From Candidatus Kariarchaeota archaeon (GTDB lineage Archaea > Asgardarchaeota > Heimdallarchaeia > Heimdallarchaeales > Kariarchaeaceae), in NCBI GenBank assembly GCA_016839545.1, contig JAEOUB010000169.1, positions 1 to 10,681 on the forward strand: 10,681 nt of DNA, given 5' to 3'. The first letter of the stretch is position 1. Every line of letters starts with the position of its first letter. The notes beneath the pieces were generated by a model. The model had not been told where the DNA came from, searched no databases, and was given only the letters and a program-made list of their open reading frames with translations. Positions 1-6,615 of this stretch are shown here, piece by piece. The translations under genes and the position numbers were made by a program.

Positions 1-1203
1 CCAGAGTGGAGATTCTTTTGTTGAGGGATGACCTTTGTCACGTCGACCCAGTAGGCTCATCACCAGATCAATTCCCTCCTTAGCCATAACCCGGTAGGTA
101 GTCAACTTACCTCCTGCGATGGTAACCACTCTCTCATTATCAGAGAATATTTCATGATTTCTGGAAATCTTGGCAGTAGACCCTTTGTTCTGGTAGACAA
201 GTGGTCGCAATCCTGAGTAGGCTGATATCACATCTTCGTATGAATAATCTCCATCAGGAAATATCCTATTGAGCGCCTTGAGAATATAGTCAACATCTTC
301 CTTGGTTGGCTTGATTGCATCAGGATCGCCTTCATAGTCAATATCTGTGGTTCCTGCAAGATCATAGCCATCACGTGGAATGACGAAGACAGGTCTCCGG
401 TCATCGTTCATCATGAGGATGGGATGGCGATCAAGTCTCTGTTTCACCAGGATATGTGCACCCCAAGTCAGTCTAAGACGTGTGTCTAGAGAACTACCTC
501 TCTCTTCAACAATCTGAGTCCACGGGCCACTGCAGATAACAAGGGAGCGTCCATAACATACCAGTTCCTCTTGAGTTTCCAGGTCCTTGATCGAGACTTT
601 AACACCGTTTCCAATTTTCTCCCATTTTATTACCTCGGTGTAATTTGTTACCACTGCTCCTCTGTCAATTGCACTCAGAATATTGGCAAGTACCAAACGG
701 GCATCATCTGTTCGGACATCCTGGTATACACCCCCTGATTTCAGATCCGGATTCTCTAGCAAAGGTTCCAGTTTCACCAGTTCCTTGCCAGAGAGATATC
801 TATGTCTGCCAATGCCTCTTGGAAAGGCAAGAAGGTCGTAGAAAATCATACCCAATCGCAATAACCACGGTTTATCCTCACTCCAAGTATGAAGAGGAAC
901 CATGAAATCAAGAACCTCACAGAGATGCGGTGCGATTTTGAGGTGAACATGTCGCTCAAGTGCTGCCTCTCTAACCAATCCAAATTCATAATTTTTGAGG
1001 TATCTCAATCCTCCATGAAGGAGCTTTGTAGAATGCATGGAAGTTCCAGACCCGAAATCAGTCTTTTCCAATAATGCTACCTTCAATCCACGTAGGGTTG
1101 CATCTCTTGCAACACCCGCTCCGGTAGCCCCTCCTCCTATGACAATCACGTCAAATTTCCCATCTCTCAATTGGTTTATATGGTCTTGACGTTTGACAGT
1201 CAT
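1..1203 (-). CDS. glpA: FAD-dependent glycerol-3-phosphate dehydrogenase (GlpA/GlpD family), C-terminus cut by window edge
   Basis: This flavoenzyme family oxidises sn-glycerol-3-phosphate to dihydroxyacetone phosphate and passes electrons to a quinone or other acceptor, usually at the membrane. From the ATG at 1203 the frame stays open for 401 codons to base 1; family members are usually about 500-560 residues, so the C-terminal part lies outside. Visible are the FAD dinucleotide-binding GGGATG at residues 23-28, the hallmark STKLLHGGLRYLK at 58-70, a DVRTDDARLVL block near 162-172, SGPW at 225-228, GTTDIDY at 284-290, SGLRPL at 330-335 and AGGKLTTYR at 363-371. The usual KGxH motif reads WGAH (247-250), a change worth noting. 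The gene is divergent from the HesB/IscA-like gene, and a box A-like element about 25 bases upstream suggests a leaderless transcript. Family assignment is firm; the electron acceptor and the GlpA versus GlpD subtype are not resolved. Confidence 0.93.
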   Translation of the reverse strand, partial: MTVKRQDHINQLRDGKFDVIVIGGGATGAGVARDATLRGLKVALLEKTDFGSGTSMHSTKLLHGGLRYLKNYEFGLVREAALERHVHLKIAPHLCEVLDFMVPLHTWSEDKPWLLRLGMIFYDLLAFPRGIGRHRYLSGKELVKLEPLLENPDLKSGGVYQDVRTDDARLVLANILSAIDRGAVVTNYTEVIKWEKIGNGVKVSIKDLETQEELVCYGRSLVICSGPWTQIVEERGSSLDTRLRLTWGAHILVKQRLDRHPILMMNDDRRPVFVIPRDGYDLAGTTDIDYEGDPDAIKPTKEDVDYILKALNRIFPDGDYSYEDVISAYSGLRPLVYQNKGSTAKISRNHEIFSDNERVVTIAGGKLTTYRVMAKEGIDLVMSLLGRRDKGHPSTKESPLW

Positions 1204-1223
1204 GACTCTTTGTAGGTTATTGG

Positions 1224-1231
1224 CTATTTAG
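1224..1231 (-). promoter_or_regulatory. Candidate box A (TATA element) for the glycerol-3-phosphate dehydrogenase gene
   Basis: Read on the minus strand this is CTAAATAG, centred about 25 bases before the ATG at 1203. That spacing is typical of archaeal TATA boxes and would place transcription start at or next to the start codon. No Shine-Dalgarno sequence is visible before this ATG, which agrees with a leaderless mRNA. The match is by eye only. Confidence 0.45.
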
Positions 1232-1270
1232 ACACTATTCTAATGTCATAAACAATTCTGTACTACTGAT

Positions 1271-1305
1271 TTTCAAAATGAAACAATATTCAGCCATTTC
1301 GAAAT
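1271..1305. promoter_or_regulatory. Pair of small palindromes in the glpA / HesB-like divergent intergenic region
   Basis: TTTCA and TGAAA flank AAA at 1271-1283, and a perfect 10-base palindrome ATTTCGAAAT lies at 1296-1305, just upstream of the box A of the HesB/IscA-like gene. The two share a TTTC...GAAA half-site and are about 23 bases apart centre to centre, roughly two helical turns. They could be operator sites, but such short A/T-rich palindromes can occur by chance. Confidence 0.25.
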
Positions 1306-1312
1306 TTATCTG

Positions 1313-1325
1313 TGTTATACTTTAA
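1313..1325 (+). promoter_or_regulatory. Candidate box A for the HesB/IscA-like gene
   Basis: The sequence TGTTATACTTTAA is A/T-rich and its centre lies about 30 bases upstream of the ATG at 1350. No Shine-Dalgarno sequence precedes that ATG, so a leaderless or very short-leader transcript is likely. The assignment rests on spacing and composition. Confidence 0.4.
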
Positions 1326-1349
1326 GAAGCATAAGCCTGATTTCATTGT

Positions 1350-1757
1350 ATGGAACTCGAACCTCGAGAGAAAATGTTGACTATTGAGCCTGAAGCACAT
1401 ACGCAGATCTCCTCTGTGATTGAAGCCCAAGCACAATCTGATCTGTTCCTTAGAATCTATGTTCAAGGAGGATGTGGTGGAATAGCCTACGGCATGGCTA
1501 TTGATTCTCGTGTCCAGGATGGAGATGAGCGGTTTGAGATTGACGGTCTTCCTGTAGTTGTAGACCGGATATCTTTGCCTTATGTTGAGAATGTTAGTGT
1601 TGCATACGATACTTCTGGTGAGAAACCTGGCTTCCGAATTACCAACCCCAATCCTGAAATCTTCCAGTCACTTGGCGGTGGCTGTGGAGGCGGTAGCTGT
1701 GGATCTGGCGGTTGTGGTGGCGGATCCTGTGGAAGTGGCGGCGGCGGCTGCTGTTAA
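1350..1757 (+). CDS. HesB/IscA-like Fe-S carrier-type protein with a Gly/Cys repeat tail
   Basis: Residues 9-105 resemble A-type iron-sulfur carriers (IscA/ErpA/HesB), which hold or deliver Fe-S clusters in the cytoplasm. The core shows LRIYVQGGCGGIAYGM (34-49), with Cys42 matching the first conserved cysteine, then LPVVVDRISLPYV (67-79), and GFRITNPN (94-101), the family's FxFxNPN strand. Where normal members end in a short CGCG, this 135-residue protein carries GGGCGGGSCGSG-type sequence with cysteines at 112, 117, 122, 127, 134 and 135. The tail contains a ten-residue unit, GCGGGSCGSG, twice in tandem (111-120 and 121-130). It may bind several metals or clusters, or simply be a modified C-terminal ligand region. 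A second in-frame ATG at 1374 is possible, but 1350 fits the upstream box A. The stop overlaps that of the convergent nadC. Family is likely; the function of the tail is unknown. Confidence 0.82.
   Translation: MELEPREKMLTIEPEAHTQISSVIEAQAQSDLFLRIYVQGGCGGIAYGMAIDSRVQDGDERFEIDGLPVVVDRISLPYVENVSVAYDTSGEKPGFRITNPNPEIFQSLGGGCGGGSCGSGGCGGGSCGSGGGGCC
1680..1739 (+). repeat. Two tandem 30-bp units encoding GCGGGSCGSG
   Basis: Units 1680-1709 and 1710-1739 encode the same decapeptide. Seven of ten codons match or differ only at the third base with modest change, while the serines use different codon families (AGC against TCC, and TCT against AGT). The peptide is therefore conserved while the DNA has drifted, which suggests an old duplication or selection on the amino-acid pattern. 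Confidence 0.8.
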
Positions 1758-2611
1758 TCAAAAGGTAGGATAACTTCATTCAACAAAAGCGACATATCGA
1801 AAATACGAACGCTATGAGTCAATGACCCCATGGAAATGATATCCACACCTCGGGCAGCATAATCTACATAATTATCCTCAGTTATTCCACCTGATGCCTC
1901 TACGAGGACTTTTGGATCAATTTCTCGGATTTCCTCAATAATACCGGGTATCATGTCTGGATCAAAATTATCAAGCATGATGATATCTACACCTGTCTCT
2001 GCTGCCTCCAGTGCCTCGACTCGGTTTCGTACCTCTATCTCGATCTTATGTGAGAATGATACACGCTCTCTGATGGCAAGAATTGAATTTCTGATTCCAT
2101 TATAGGTGGCAACATGATTCTCTTTGATCAGCACCATGGCTGATAAGTTCAATCGGTGGGTGTCTCCACCCCCAATGACAACTGCCCATTCTTGGTACTT
2201 TCTAAATCCAGGCAATGTCTTTCTAGTAGCCGCAATTTTCGTCTTAAGATCCATAGTGCGCAATCTCGTTGTCAATTCATTTGTCTTTGTCGCAATTGCA
2301 CTCATATGGCTCAGAATATTGAGAACCAGCCTTTCTGCAATCAGGATGTCTGAGGCTTTCCCCTCAAATGTGAGAAATTTCTCACCAGGTTCAAGATAGT
2401 CTCCATCTGCACGGGCTGTTAGCACTCGAATCTCCATAATTTCAAAGATACGTTTTGCCACCTCAATTCCTGCTAGAATCCCCGTGGATTTGGCAACGAT
2501 GTATCCAGAAACCTCACGATCCTGATCATCGATAAATGAAACATCCCAAAAGGGCACATCTTCCGCTATCCAATTACGGATATCCGTGTCCAAGATTGCC
2601 TTGGATATCAT
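1754..2611 (-). CDS. nadC: Nicotinate-nucleotide pyrophosphorylase (quinolinate phosphoribosyltransferase)
   Basis: NadC converts quinolinate and PRPP to nicotinate mononucleotide, CO2 and pyrophosphate in de novo NAD synthesis. From the ATG at 2611 the protein has 285 residues, the usual NadC length. A TTG nine bases upstream (2620) would add three residues but has no better support. Conserved pieces are ERLVLNILSHMSAIAT (93-108), TRKTLPGFR (129-137) with PRPP/quinolinate-binding basic residues, GGGDTHRLNLS (147-157), LIKENH (161-166) with the catalytic-site lysine, LDN (213-215), EASGGI (238-243) and SMGSLTHS (260-267). LIKENH argues for NadC rather than its paralogue ModD. The N-terminal motif usually written GDxT reads WDVS here, a departure. 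The gene follows the thioredoxin-like membrane protein gene by 44 bases and may be co-transcribed with it. No nadA or nadB is in the window. Confidence 0.92.
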   Translation of the reverse strand: MISKAILDTDIRNWIAEDVPFWDVSFIDDQDREVSGYIVAKSTGILAGIEVAKRIFEIMEIRVLTARADGDYLEPGEKFLTFEGKASDILIAERLVLNILSHMSAIATKTNELTTRLRTMDLKTKIAATRKTLPGFRKYQEWAVVIGGGDTHRLNLSAMVLIKENHVATYNGIRNSILAIRERVSFSHKIEIEVRNRVEALEAAETGVDIIMLDNFDPDMIPGIIEEIREIDPKVLVEASGGITEDNYVDYAARGVDIISMGSLTHSVRIFDMSLLLNEVILPFD

Positions 2612-2655
2612 ACATGTCAATACTCAGTCTTGCTTTTCAATTCTCGTATCTCGAC

Positions 2656-3513
2656 TTATCCCATTAAGAGAGCTTCAATCTCATTCTTGCTCAAAACTCC
2701 ATCCTTTTGCTCGGTAGCCATACCAGAGTCAAAGATAAATGTCGTGGGAACAGGAACCTTCTGTTCCATGTCCAAGTTGAGAGTCATAGGAATTATGGGG
2801 TCAAGTTCATCCGTATATGTGAGATCAAATATCCGAAGCTGTCGACCATCCTGAGCCGAAGATCTCATAATTTCATTGACCTGTATCTCACAGAAATCAC
2901 ATCTGGCATCCAGTATGGTTAATAGCTTTCGTTCATGAGGATTTGTCATGAGATACTCTTGCAACTGATCTATCTCATTTATTAGCATATATTCGGGGTA
3001 TTTCAGAGGCTGCAATTCCTTCTTTGGCATCAACTTGTTGATACCCAACGAAGCAGTAAGGAGTCCCAAGAAGAGAATTGATCCCATATTGAAATCCCAC
3101 GAGAGCATCATGAACAGTGCATGACCTATCAGGGCGAGAATAACCATGGGAATGAAATCATTGTATTCATAAAAATCACAATTACATGTGCCTCCGTATC
3201 CTTTCTTCTTGCATATGTATGCTGGAAGTGAGATATAGAGCATATACGACACTCCTATTATGAAATAAATGTGGATCAGGTGCCTAAAGTTCCAGGGAAG
3301 TACAAACAAGAAGTAAGCGATTATCCATGATGCAAAGATTGAGGTGTAAAGGAACCATCTCCAAGTATCAAGGTTTTCCTGGTTGATCTCAATCTTCCTA
3401 CATTTGGAGAATGAATCTCCCATGACGTAGAATCTTAGTGTGGCTATGGATAGCAGAAGTAAATCAAGCAAGAGCATCCAAAGATCAATTGGATTAATAT
3501 CTGCAATCGCCAC
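2656..3513 (-). CDS. Membrane protein with C-terminal thioredoxin-like CxxC domain, family not recognised
   Basis: I do not recognise a named family. The 285-residue protein has about five hydrophobic segments (roughly 10-30, 53-73, 78-100, 118-138 and 143-160), then a soluble domain of about 110 residues. That domain has the β-strand KLLTILDARCDFC with CxxC at 205-208, and VPVPTTFIF (253-261), whose VPT resembles the cis-proline loop of thioredoxins; this points to a dithiol-disulfide role at the membrane. A further cysteine cluster, C101, C110 and C112, sits in the loop after the third segment, recalling the CxC loop of MauE/DoxX-like redox membrane proteins, though similarity is only in layout. 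The start is GTG at 3513, supported by AAAGGAG six bases upstream; an ATG at 3477 would cut into the first membrane segment. nadC follows after 44 bases. Confidence 0.8.
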   Translation of the reverse strand: MAIADINPIDLWMLLLDLLLLSIATLRFYVMGDSFSKCRKIEINQENLDTWRWFLYTSIFASWIIAYFLFVLPWNFRHLIHIYFIIGVSYMLYISLPAYICKKKGYGGTCNCDFYEYNDFIPMVILALIGHALFMMLSWDFNMGSILFLGLLTASLGINKLMPKKELQPLKYPEYMLINEIDQLQEYLMTNPHERKLLTILDARCDFCEIQVNEIMRSSAQDGRQLRIFDLTYTDELDPIIPMTLNLDMEQKVPVPTTFIFDSGMATEQKDGVLSKNEIEALLMG

Positions 3514-3519
3514 TTAAGA

Positions 3520-3526
3520 CTCCTTT
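3520..3526 (-). promoter_or_regulatory. Strong Shine-Dalgarno AAAGGAG deciding a GTG start
   Basis: Read on the minus strand, AAAGGAG is followed by TCTTAA and then the GTG at 3513. This is the clearest ribosome binding site in the window and supports the non-ATG start of the thioredoxin-like membrane protein. The upstream A/T run TTTTTAAATT (3538-3547, minus strand) could be a box A, but its spacing would put transcription start inside or after the Shine-Dalgarno sequence, so the real promoter may lie further upstream. Confidence 0.65.
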
Positions 3527-3588
3527 AAGGCATCTCAATTTAAAAATTCTTACCCTCAATTAACTAGATTTGTAACATCTGCATTATT

Positions 3589-4881
3589 CTAGAAGAAATC
3601 ATCTAAGCTCATCTGTCTAAAAGAAAGCGATTTACGAAAATAGGACTGCACCGGGACATTGAGGTACTCCAAATTCAGTTTTAATTCTTTACGGTCTGAA
3701 AGTACCATTTTCAAGTTTTCCATTGCCTGTCTCATCCCTTCTCGTACCTGCCAGACACCGACTGGTACTAAATAATCGGGCGTAATCTCACGAAGAATGA
3801 TGGCTCTTGCTTGGATGTTCCGTTTTGTCAAATGTTCCAATACCGCCAATCGGGTGGCGTAGTATCCACCTGCCTGTGATGCATATGAAGATCGCCCTTT
3901 GTAGTACTCGTTTACCGTGAAGCCCTCATGACAGTAGGATATTTGCCAGCCCTTACTCTGGAGAGTAAATATTCCCCCTGCCATCCAAGCCTCGAAATTC
4001 TCAAATGACCAGTTGCCAGGCATCAGGATTACAGTATACTCATTTCCAAGGAAACTTGCGAAGTAGACCTCAATCTGTTTGATCCAAGGAAGGTCTCTGA
4101 GGGTTGGTATCAACTGCTTACCAAGTGTATCGTCGGTCGCTGTAATTGACCAGCGTGTGGGTACTATTTTCTTTGCGTCCTCAAGACCAGTAAGTCCAGC
4201 TGAGAAGATTTTCTGGAGATAATAGACATCGAATTTGTCATTGTACAGGCTGAAAAGTTGTTCTGTGGCTTTTAGTTCGTCCCCGAGCACACTCTCGACT
4301 CTTTTGGGTATCTTGGGATTCTCTGCAATATCAAGACGAAGCAGGTCTGCTGAGGGTCCCATGGGCTGCGTTTCCACAGAGAAAGATGAGTTCATCTTGG
4401 GAATGGAACTGTACAGTCCTTCCACATCAACCGCCTTGGTTGACATTGATAGGAGCTGTAGTTGCTCCACAATACGATCCTGCTTGCGAGACTGGATATA
4501 GAGGTTTTTCTTCCCCCGGATCATCCCGTACCTCAAATCGATAATATCCTTCAAGCTCAGATTTCTCCATGCAGCTGGATTTGCACATATTTTCAGTAAT
4601 TCAGGATCTTCTATTATACTGGTTAGAGGTCCTGAGTTTACTCTTGGATAGCCATGAGATCCTACAAATATCTGCTCTGAAGGTCCAAATACTGAATTAT
4701 CCTTGATTTCACGGTACTGGTCTGCACTAGGATGAACATTCAGAGCATTGAGTAGGGGACAGGGATTGAAACCACACAGTGATTTGACTGATTTACAATC
4801 CACACACAGATTGAGGTTTATATTGCGAAGTATCGGATTATTCTGAACCAGCTCTTTACGGTCTATAATCCGAGATTGCAT
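3589..4881 (-). CDS. nreA: Archaeal Nre DNA repair protein with N-terminal zinc motif and C-terminal PIP box
   Basis: Nre proteins are archaeal repair factors; in haloarchaea NreA was shown to act with UvrABC and PCNA on mitomycin C damage. The 430-residue frame has the family layout. An N-terminal cysteine set C26, C29, C36 and C41 (CVDC...CGFNPC) probably binds zinc. The motif FGPSEQIFVGSHGYPRVNSG lies at 65-84, and the conserved C-terminal domain includes the blocks around 270-350 (YFASFLGNEYTVILMPGNW) and 365-400. The last eight residues, QMSLDDFF (423-430), match the PCNA-interacting box Qxxhxxaa exactly, with Q423, L426, F429 and F430. A purine run GGGGAGGG lies about 12 bases before the ATG, rather far for a standard ribosome site. 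The gene is divergent from the orphan gene at 4971. The zinc motif is present, so the NreA versus NreB label is tentative, while family membership is firm. Confidence 0.92.
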   Translation of the reverse strand: MQSRIIDRKELVQNNPILRNINLNLCVDCKSVKSLCGFNPCPLLNALNVHPSADQYREIKDNSVFGPSEQIFVGSHGYPRVNSGPLTSIIEDPELLKICANPAAWRNLSLKDIIDLRYGMIRGKKNLYIQSRKQDRIVEQLQLLSMSTKAVDVEGLYSSIPKMNSSFSVETQPMGPSADLLRLDIAENPKIPKRVESVLGDELKATEQLFSLYNDKFDVYYLQKIFSAGLTGLEDAKKIVPTRWSITATDDTLGKQLIPTLRDLPWIKQIEVYFASFLGNEYTVILMPGNWSFENFEAWMAGGIFTLQSKGWQISYCHEGFTVNEYYKGRSSYASQAGGYYATRLAVLEHLTKRNIQARAIILREITPDYLVPVGVWQVREGMRQAMENLKMVLSDRKELKLNLEYLNVPVQSYFRKSLSFRQMSLDDFF

Positions 4882-4923
4882 AGGTGATATCGACCCTCCC
4901 CTTAGAAAAAATCATCCATCACA

Positions 4924-4947
4924 AAAGGTGGTAACCATACCTTTAAT
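4924..4947 (+). promoter_or_regulatory. Candidate promoter of the 105-residue orphan gene with overlapping inverted repeat
   Basis: CTTTAAT at 4941-4947 lies about 27 bases before the ATG at 4971, the right distance for a box A with a leaderless mRNA. It overlaps an inverted repeat, AAAGGT (4924-4929) and ACCTTT (4939-4944), separated by nine bases, 21 bases in all. A protein binding this repeat would block the box A. Both elements are short, so chance is possible. Confidence 0.35.
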
Positions 4948-4970
4948 GCCAAGATTTCTCAACAGGACGT

Positions 4971-5288
4971 ATGGAATACTCTCTCTACAAAGCATTTGTT
5001 GCATATGTCACCTATATGGAGCATTACAGGAATCTCGAGGCATATCGTAAAGGTGCTAAGGTCATCCGCAATGGTCTGCCCGAAATTGATAAATCAAAGC
5101 AGGGTTGGAGAAACATCTTGGAAGTAAAGAATTTTGTCGAGATGGTTCTGACAGAAGAGGATGCAATTGTTGATCTTATCGCTCAGGATGATGGTGCGGC
5201 AACAATCGAAGCACTCACAGAGGACTCCAAAACCATTATGATGTCCAATACCGATGAAATCTCATCTGTTATCTTTGGTCAGAACTAA
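4971..5288 (+). CDS. Hypothetical small helical protein, 105 residues
   Basis: I do not recognise this protein. It has no cysteine, no membrane segment and no signal peptide, and its composition suggests an all-helical, soluble and acidic protein. The first 25 residues are rich in tyrosine, with aromatic residues at 3, 6, 9, 12 and 15, then 19 and 25, giving an aromatic stripe along a helix. A basic patch (YRKGAKVIRNG, 25-35) follows, then a mixed amphipathic region and an acidic second half. It is likely a real gene: it has its own ATG, a box A-like element at leaderless distance, and ends 3 bases before the stop of the convergent transporter gene, with no other plausible frame covering the stretch. 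The short AGGA before the ATG (spacing three) is too close to be convincing as a ribosome site. It is divergent from nre. Confidence 0.75.
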   Translation: MEYSLYKAFVAYVTYMEHYRNLEAYRKGAKVIRNGLPEIDKSKQGWRNILEVKNFVEMVLTEEDAIVDLIAQDDGAATIEALTEDSKTIMMSNTDEISSVIFGQN

Positions 5289-5291
5289 TAC

Positions 5292-6587
5292 CTACAGCAC
5301 TCCCAAACTCACCAGAATGGTTAGGTAGCCAAATCCCAATAACGAGATCAAAACAAAGAGTGGGAATGTCTCTTTGAAATATTTCCCAATGCTGATCTCA
5401 TACCCTGATTTTTTAAGCACCTCAAAGGCAATAATAACAATAACACTCCCTATTGGTGTTAAAGAAGCCCCGATATTTGTAGCAATGACTGCACCGTACC
5501 AGAATTGTACACCTACAACGCCGATAGAGGCAAATATTGAGGTGAACAGTAGCGAAATGGGGATATTATTGAGACCAGTTGATGCAAGTCCGCCAAAGAT
5601 TATTAGTACGATAAGTAGCATTCCTGGGCTGTCGGCAATCATTCCCTCGATGACACTAGCCAGAGGTAACAGGGCATCAGATTGCTCTAATGATCCTACA
5701 AGGACGAAGAGTCCACTGAAAAAGAAAAGGGTGTTCCAATCGATCTTGGCCCACATCTCTTTTGATCTGATTCCAGTAATTATCATTGTAGATACAGCAA
5801 GCAGGACAGCCATCAGTTCGATACCAACATGAATTCTCTCTGCAAGGATAAATGAGACAACAAGTGCCAATATCAGTCCTGTGGAGAGGTATACATCTTT
5901 CATTGAATTGATGACCTGGTTTGGATCCAAGTATTCCAGCTCCTCTTTTTTCTCTTCTGAAAGCTCTTCACTGAGAAAATCCCGATGTAAGAAGAGGAAA
6001 TATACCGTAGAAATCCCAAGTGAGAGAAATGCAAATACTGCCATCTGCCCCACCCAAGTTCCAAAGGCTATTCCAGCTCCTGAATTTAAAATGATGTTCG
6101 GTACGGATCCAACAGGAGTTAGTAGCGCTCCAACTCCGGTAAGGAACGTCTGGTAGATGAGATATGGTACAGGGCTGATTTCTAACCGTTTGCACACAGT
6201 AATGGTCAATGATGACAGCAAAATGATAGCAGTGACATTATCAAGGAAAGCACTCATGAAGAACATCATGACACCAAAAGCTACATACAGAAATTTCTGG
6301 CTGCCACCCGTTCTTTTCACAAGCTGGATGCCGATATACTCGAAATATCCCAACTCATCAAGCATATCGACGAATATAGTCAGAAAAATAATCAGCACGA
6401 TGACATCCCACTTGATCAAACTGTCATAGATAATGTGGGGATCTTCACCTCGCATGAAAATCATGATTGCACCAGATATCATGGCTCCTGCCAACATATT
6501 TCTTGCTTTATCCGAATTTTCAGGAAGAATTGATATGATCGTGACTAACGCAACGATGATTAGCAGGATCTGACTCAATTCCAGCAT
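5292..6587 (-). CDS. ArsB/NhaD-type ion transporter (ion transporter superfamily)
   Basis: A 431-residue integral membrane protein with about 11-12 hydrophobic segments, the usual length for ArsB/NhaD relatives, which move ions such as Na+/H+ or arsenite across the cytoplasmic membrane. Two pseudo-symmetric halves are visible. The first has SAFLDNVTAIIL (112-123) and ALLTPVGSVPNIIL (154-167). The second has ASTGLNNIPISLL (335-347) and ASLTPIGSVIVII (374-386). These paired helix-break hairpins with Asn and TPxGS are typical of the superfamily. A charged cytoplasmic loop (about 202-230, EELSEEKKEELEYL) divides the halves. A good ribosome site, GAGGGA, sits five bases before the ATG. The gene follows the Usp-like gene by 28 bases, so they are probably co-transcribed. 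The substrate cannot be read from sequence; Na+/H+ exchange is the more likely guess from the stress-protein context. Confidence 0.85.
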   Translation of the reverse strand: MLELSQILLIIVALVTIISILPENSDKARNMLAGAMISGAIMIFMRGEDPHIIYDSLIKWDVIVLIIFLTIFVDMLDELGYFEYIGIQLVKRTGGSQKFLYVAFGVMMFFMSAFLDNVTAIILLSSLTITVCKRLEISPVPYLIYQTFLTGVGALLTPVGSVPNIILNSGAGIAFGTWVGQMAVFAFLSLGISTVYFLFLHRDFLSEELSEEKKEELEYLDPNQVINSMKDVYLSTGLILALVVSFILAERIHVGIELMAVLLAVSTMIITGIRSKEMWAKIDWNTLFFFSGLFVLVGSLEQSDALLPLASVIEGMIADSPGMLLIVLIIFGGLASTGLNNIPISLLFTSIFASIGVVGVQFWYGAVIATNIGASLTPIGSVIVIIAFEVLKKSGYEISIGKYFKETFPLFVLISLLGFGYLTILVSLGVL

Positions 6588-6592
6588 TTTTG

Positions 6593-6598
6593 TCCCTC
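6593..6598 (-). promoter_or_regulatory. Shine-Dalgarno GAGGGA before the transporter gene
   Basis: On the minus strand GAGGGA stands five bases before the ATG at 6587, within the 28-base gap after the Usp-like stop codon. A ribosome site in a short intergenic gap fits internal translation of a polycistronic mRNA and confirms this ATG. Confidence 0.6.
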
Positions 6599-6615
6599 AG
6601 TTTGACCTGCCCTGA

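Noticed and set aside
645..1074. Two plus-strand open frames of 86 and 61 codons
   Set aside because: They are antisense to the glycerol-3-phosphate dehydrogenase, whose conserved motifs cover the whole stretch.
1582..1773. 63-codon frame overlapping the Gly/Cys tail in another frame
   Set aside because: It is the frame-shifted reading of the Gly-rich repeat (Ala/Val-rich), with no start signal of its own.
5374..5832. 152-codon open frame opposite the transporter gene
   Set aside because: It lies wholly antisense to a well-supported membrane protein with conserved motifs, has no recognisable domain, and its Ile/Ser/Pro-rich composition is what the reverse of hydrophobic codons gives.
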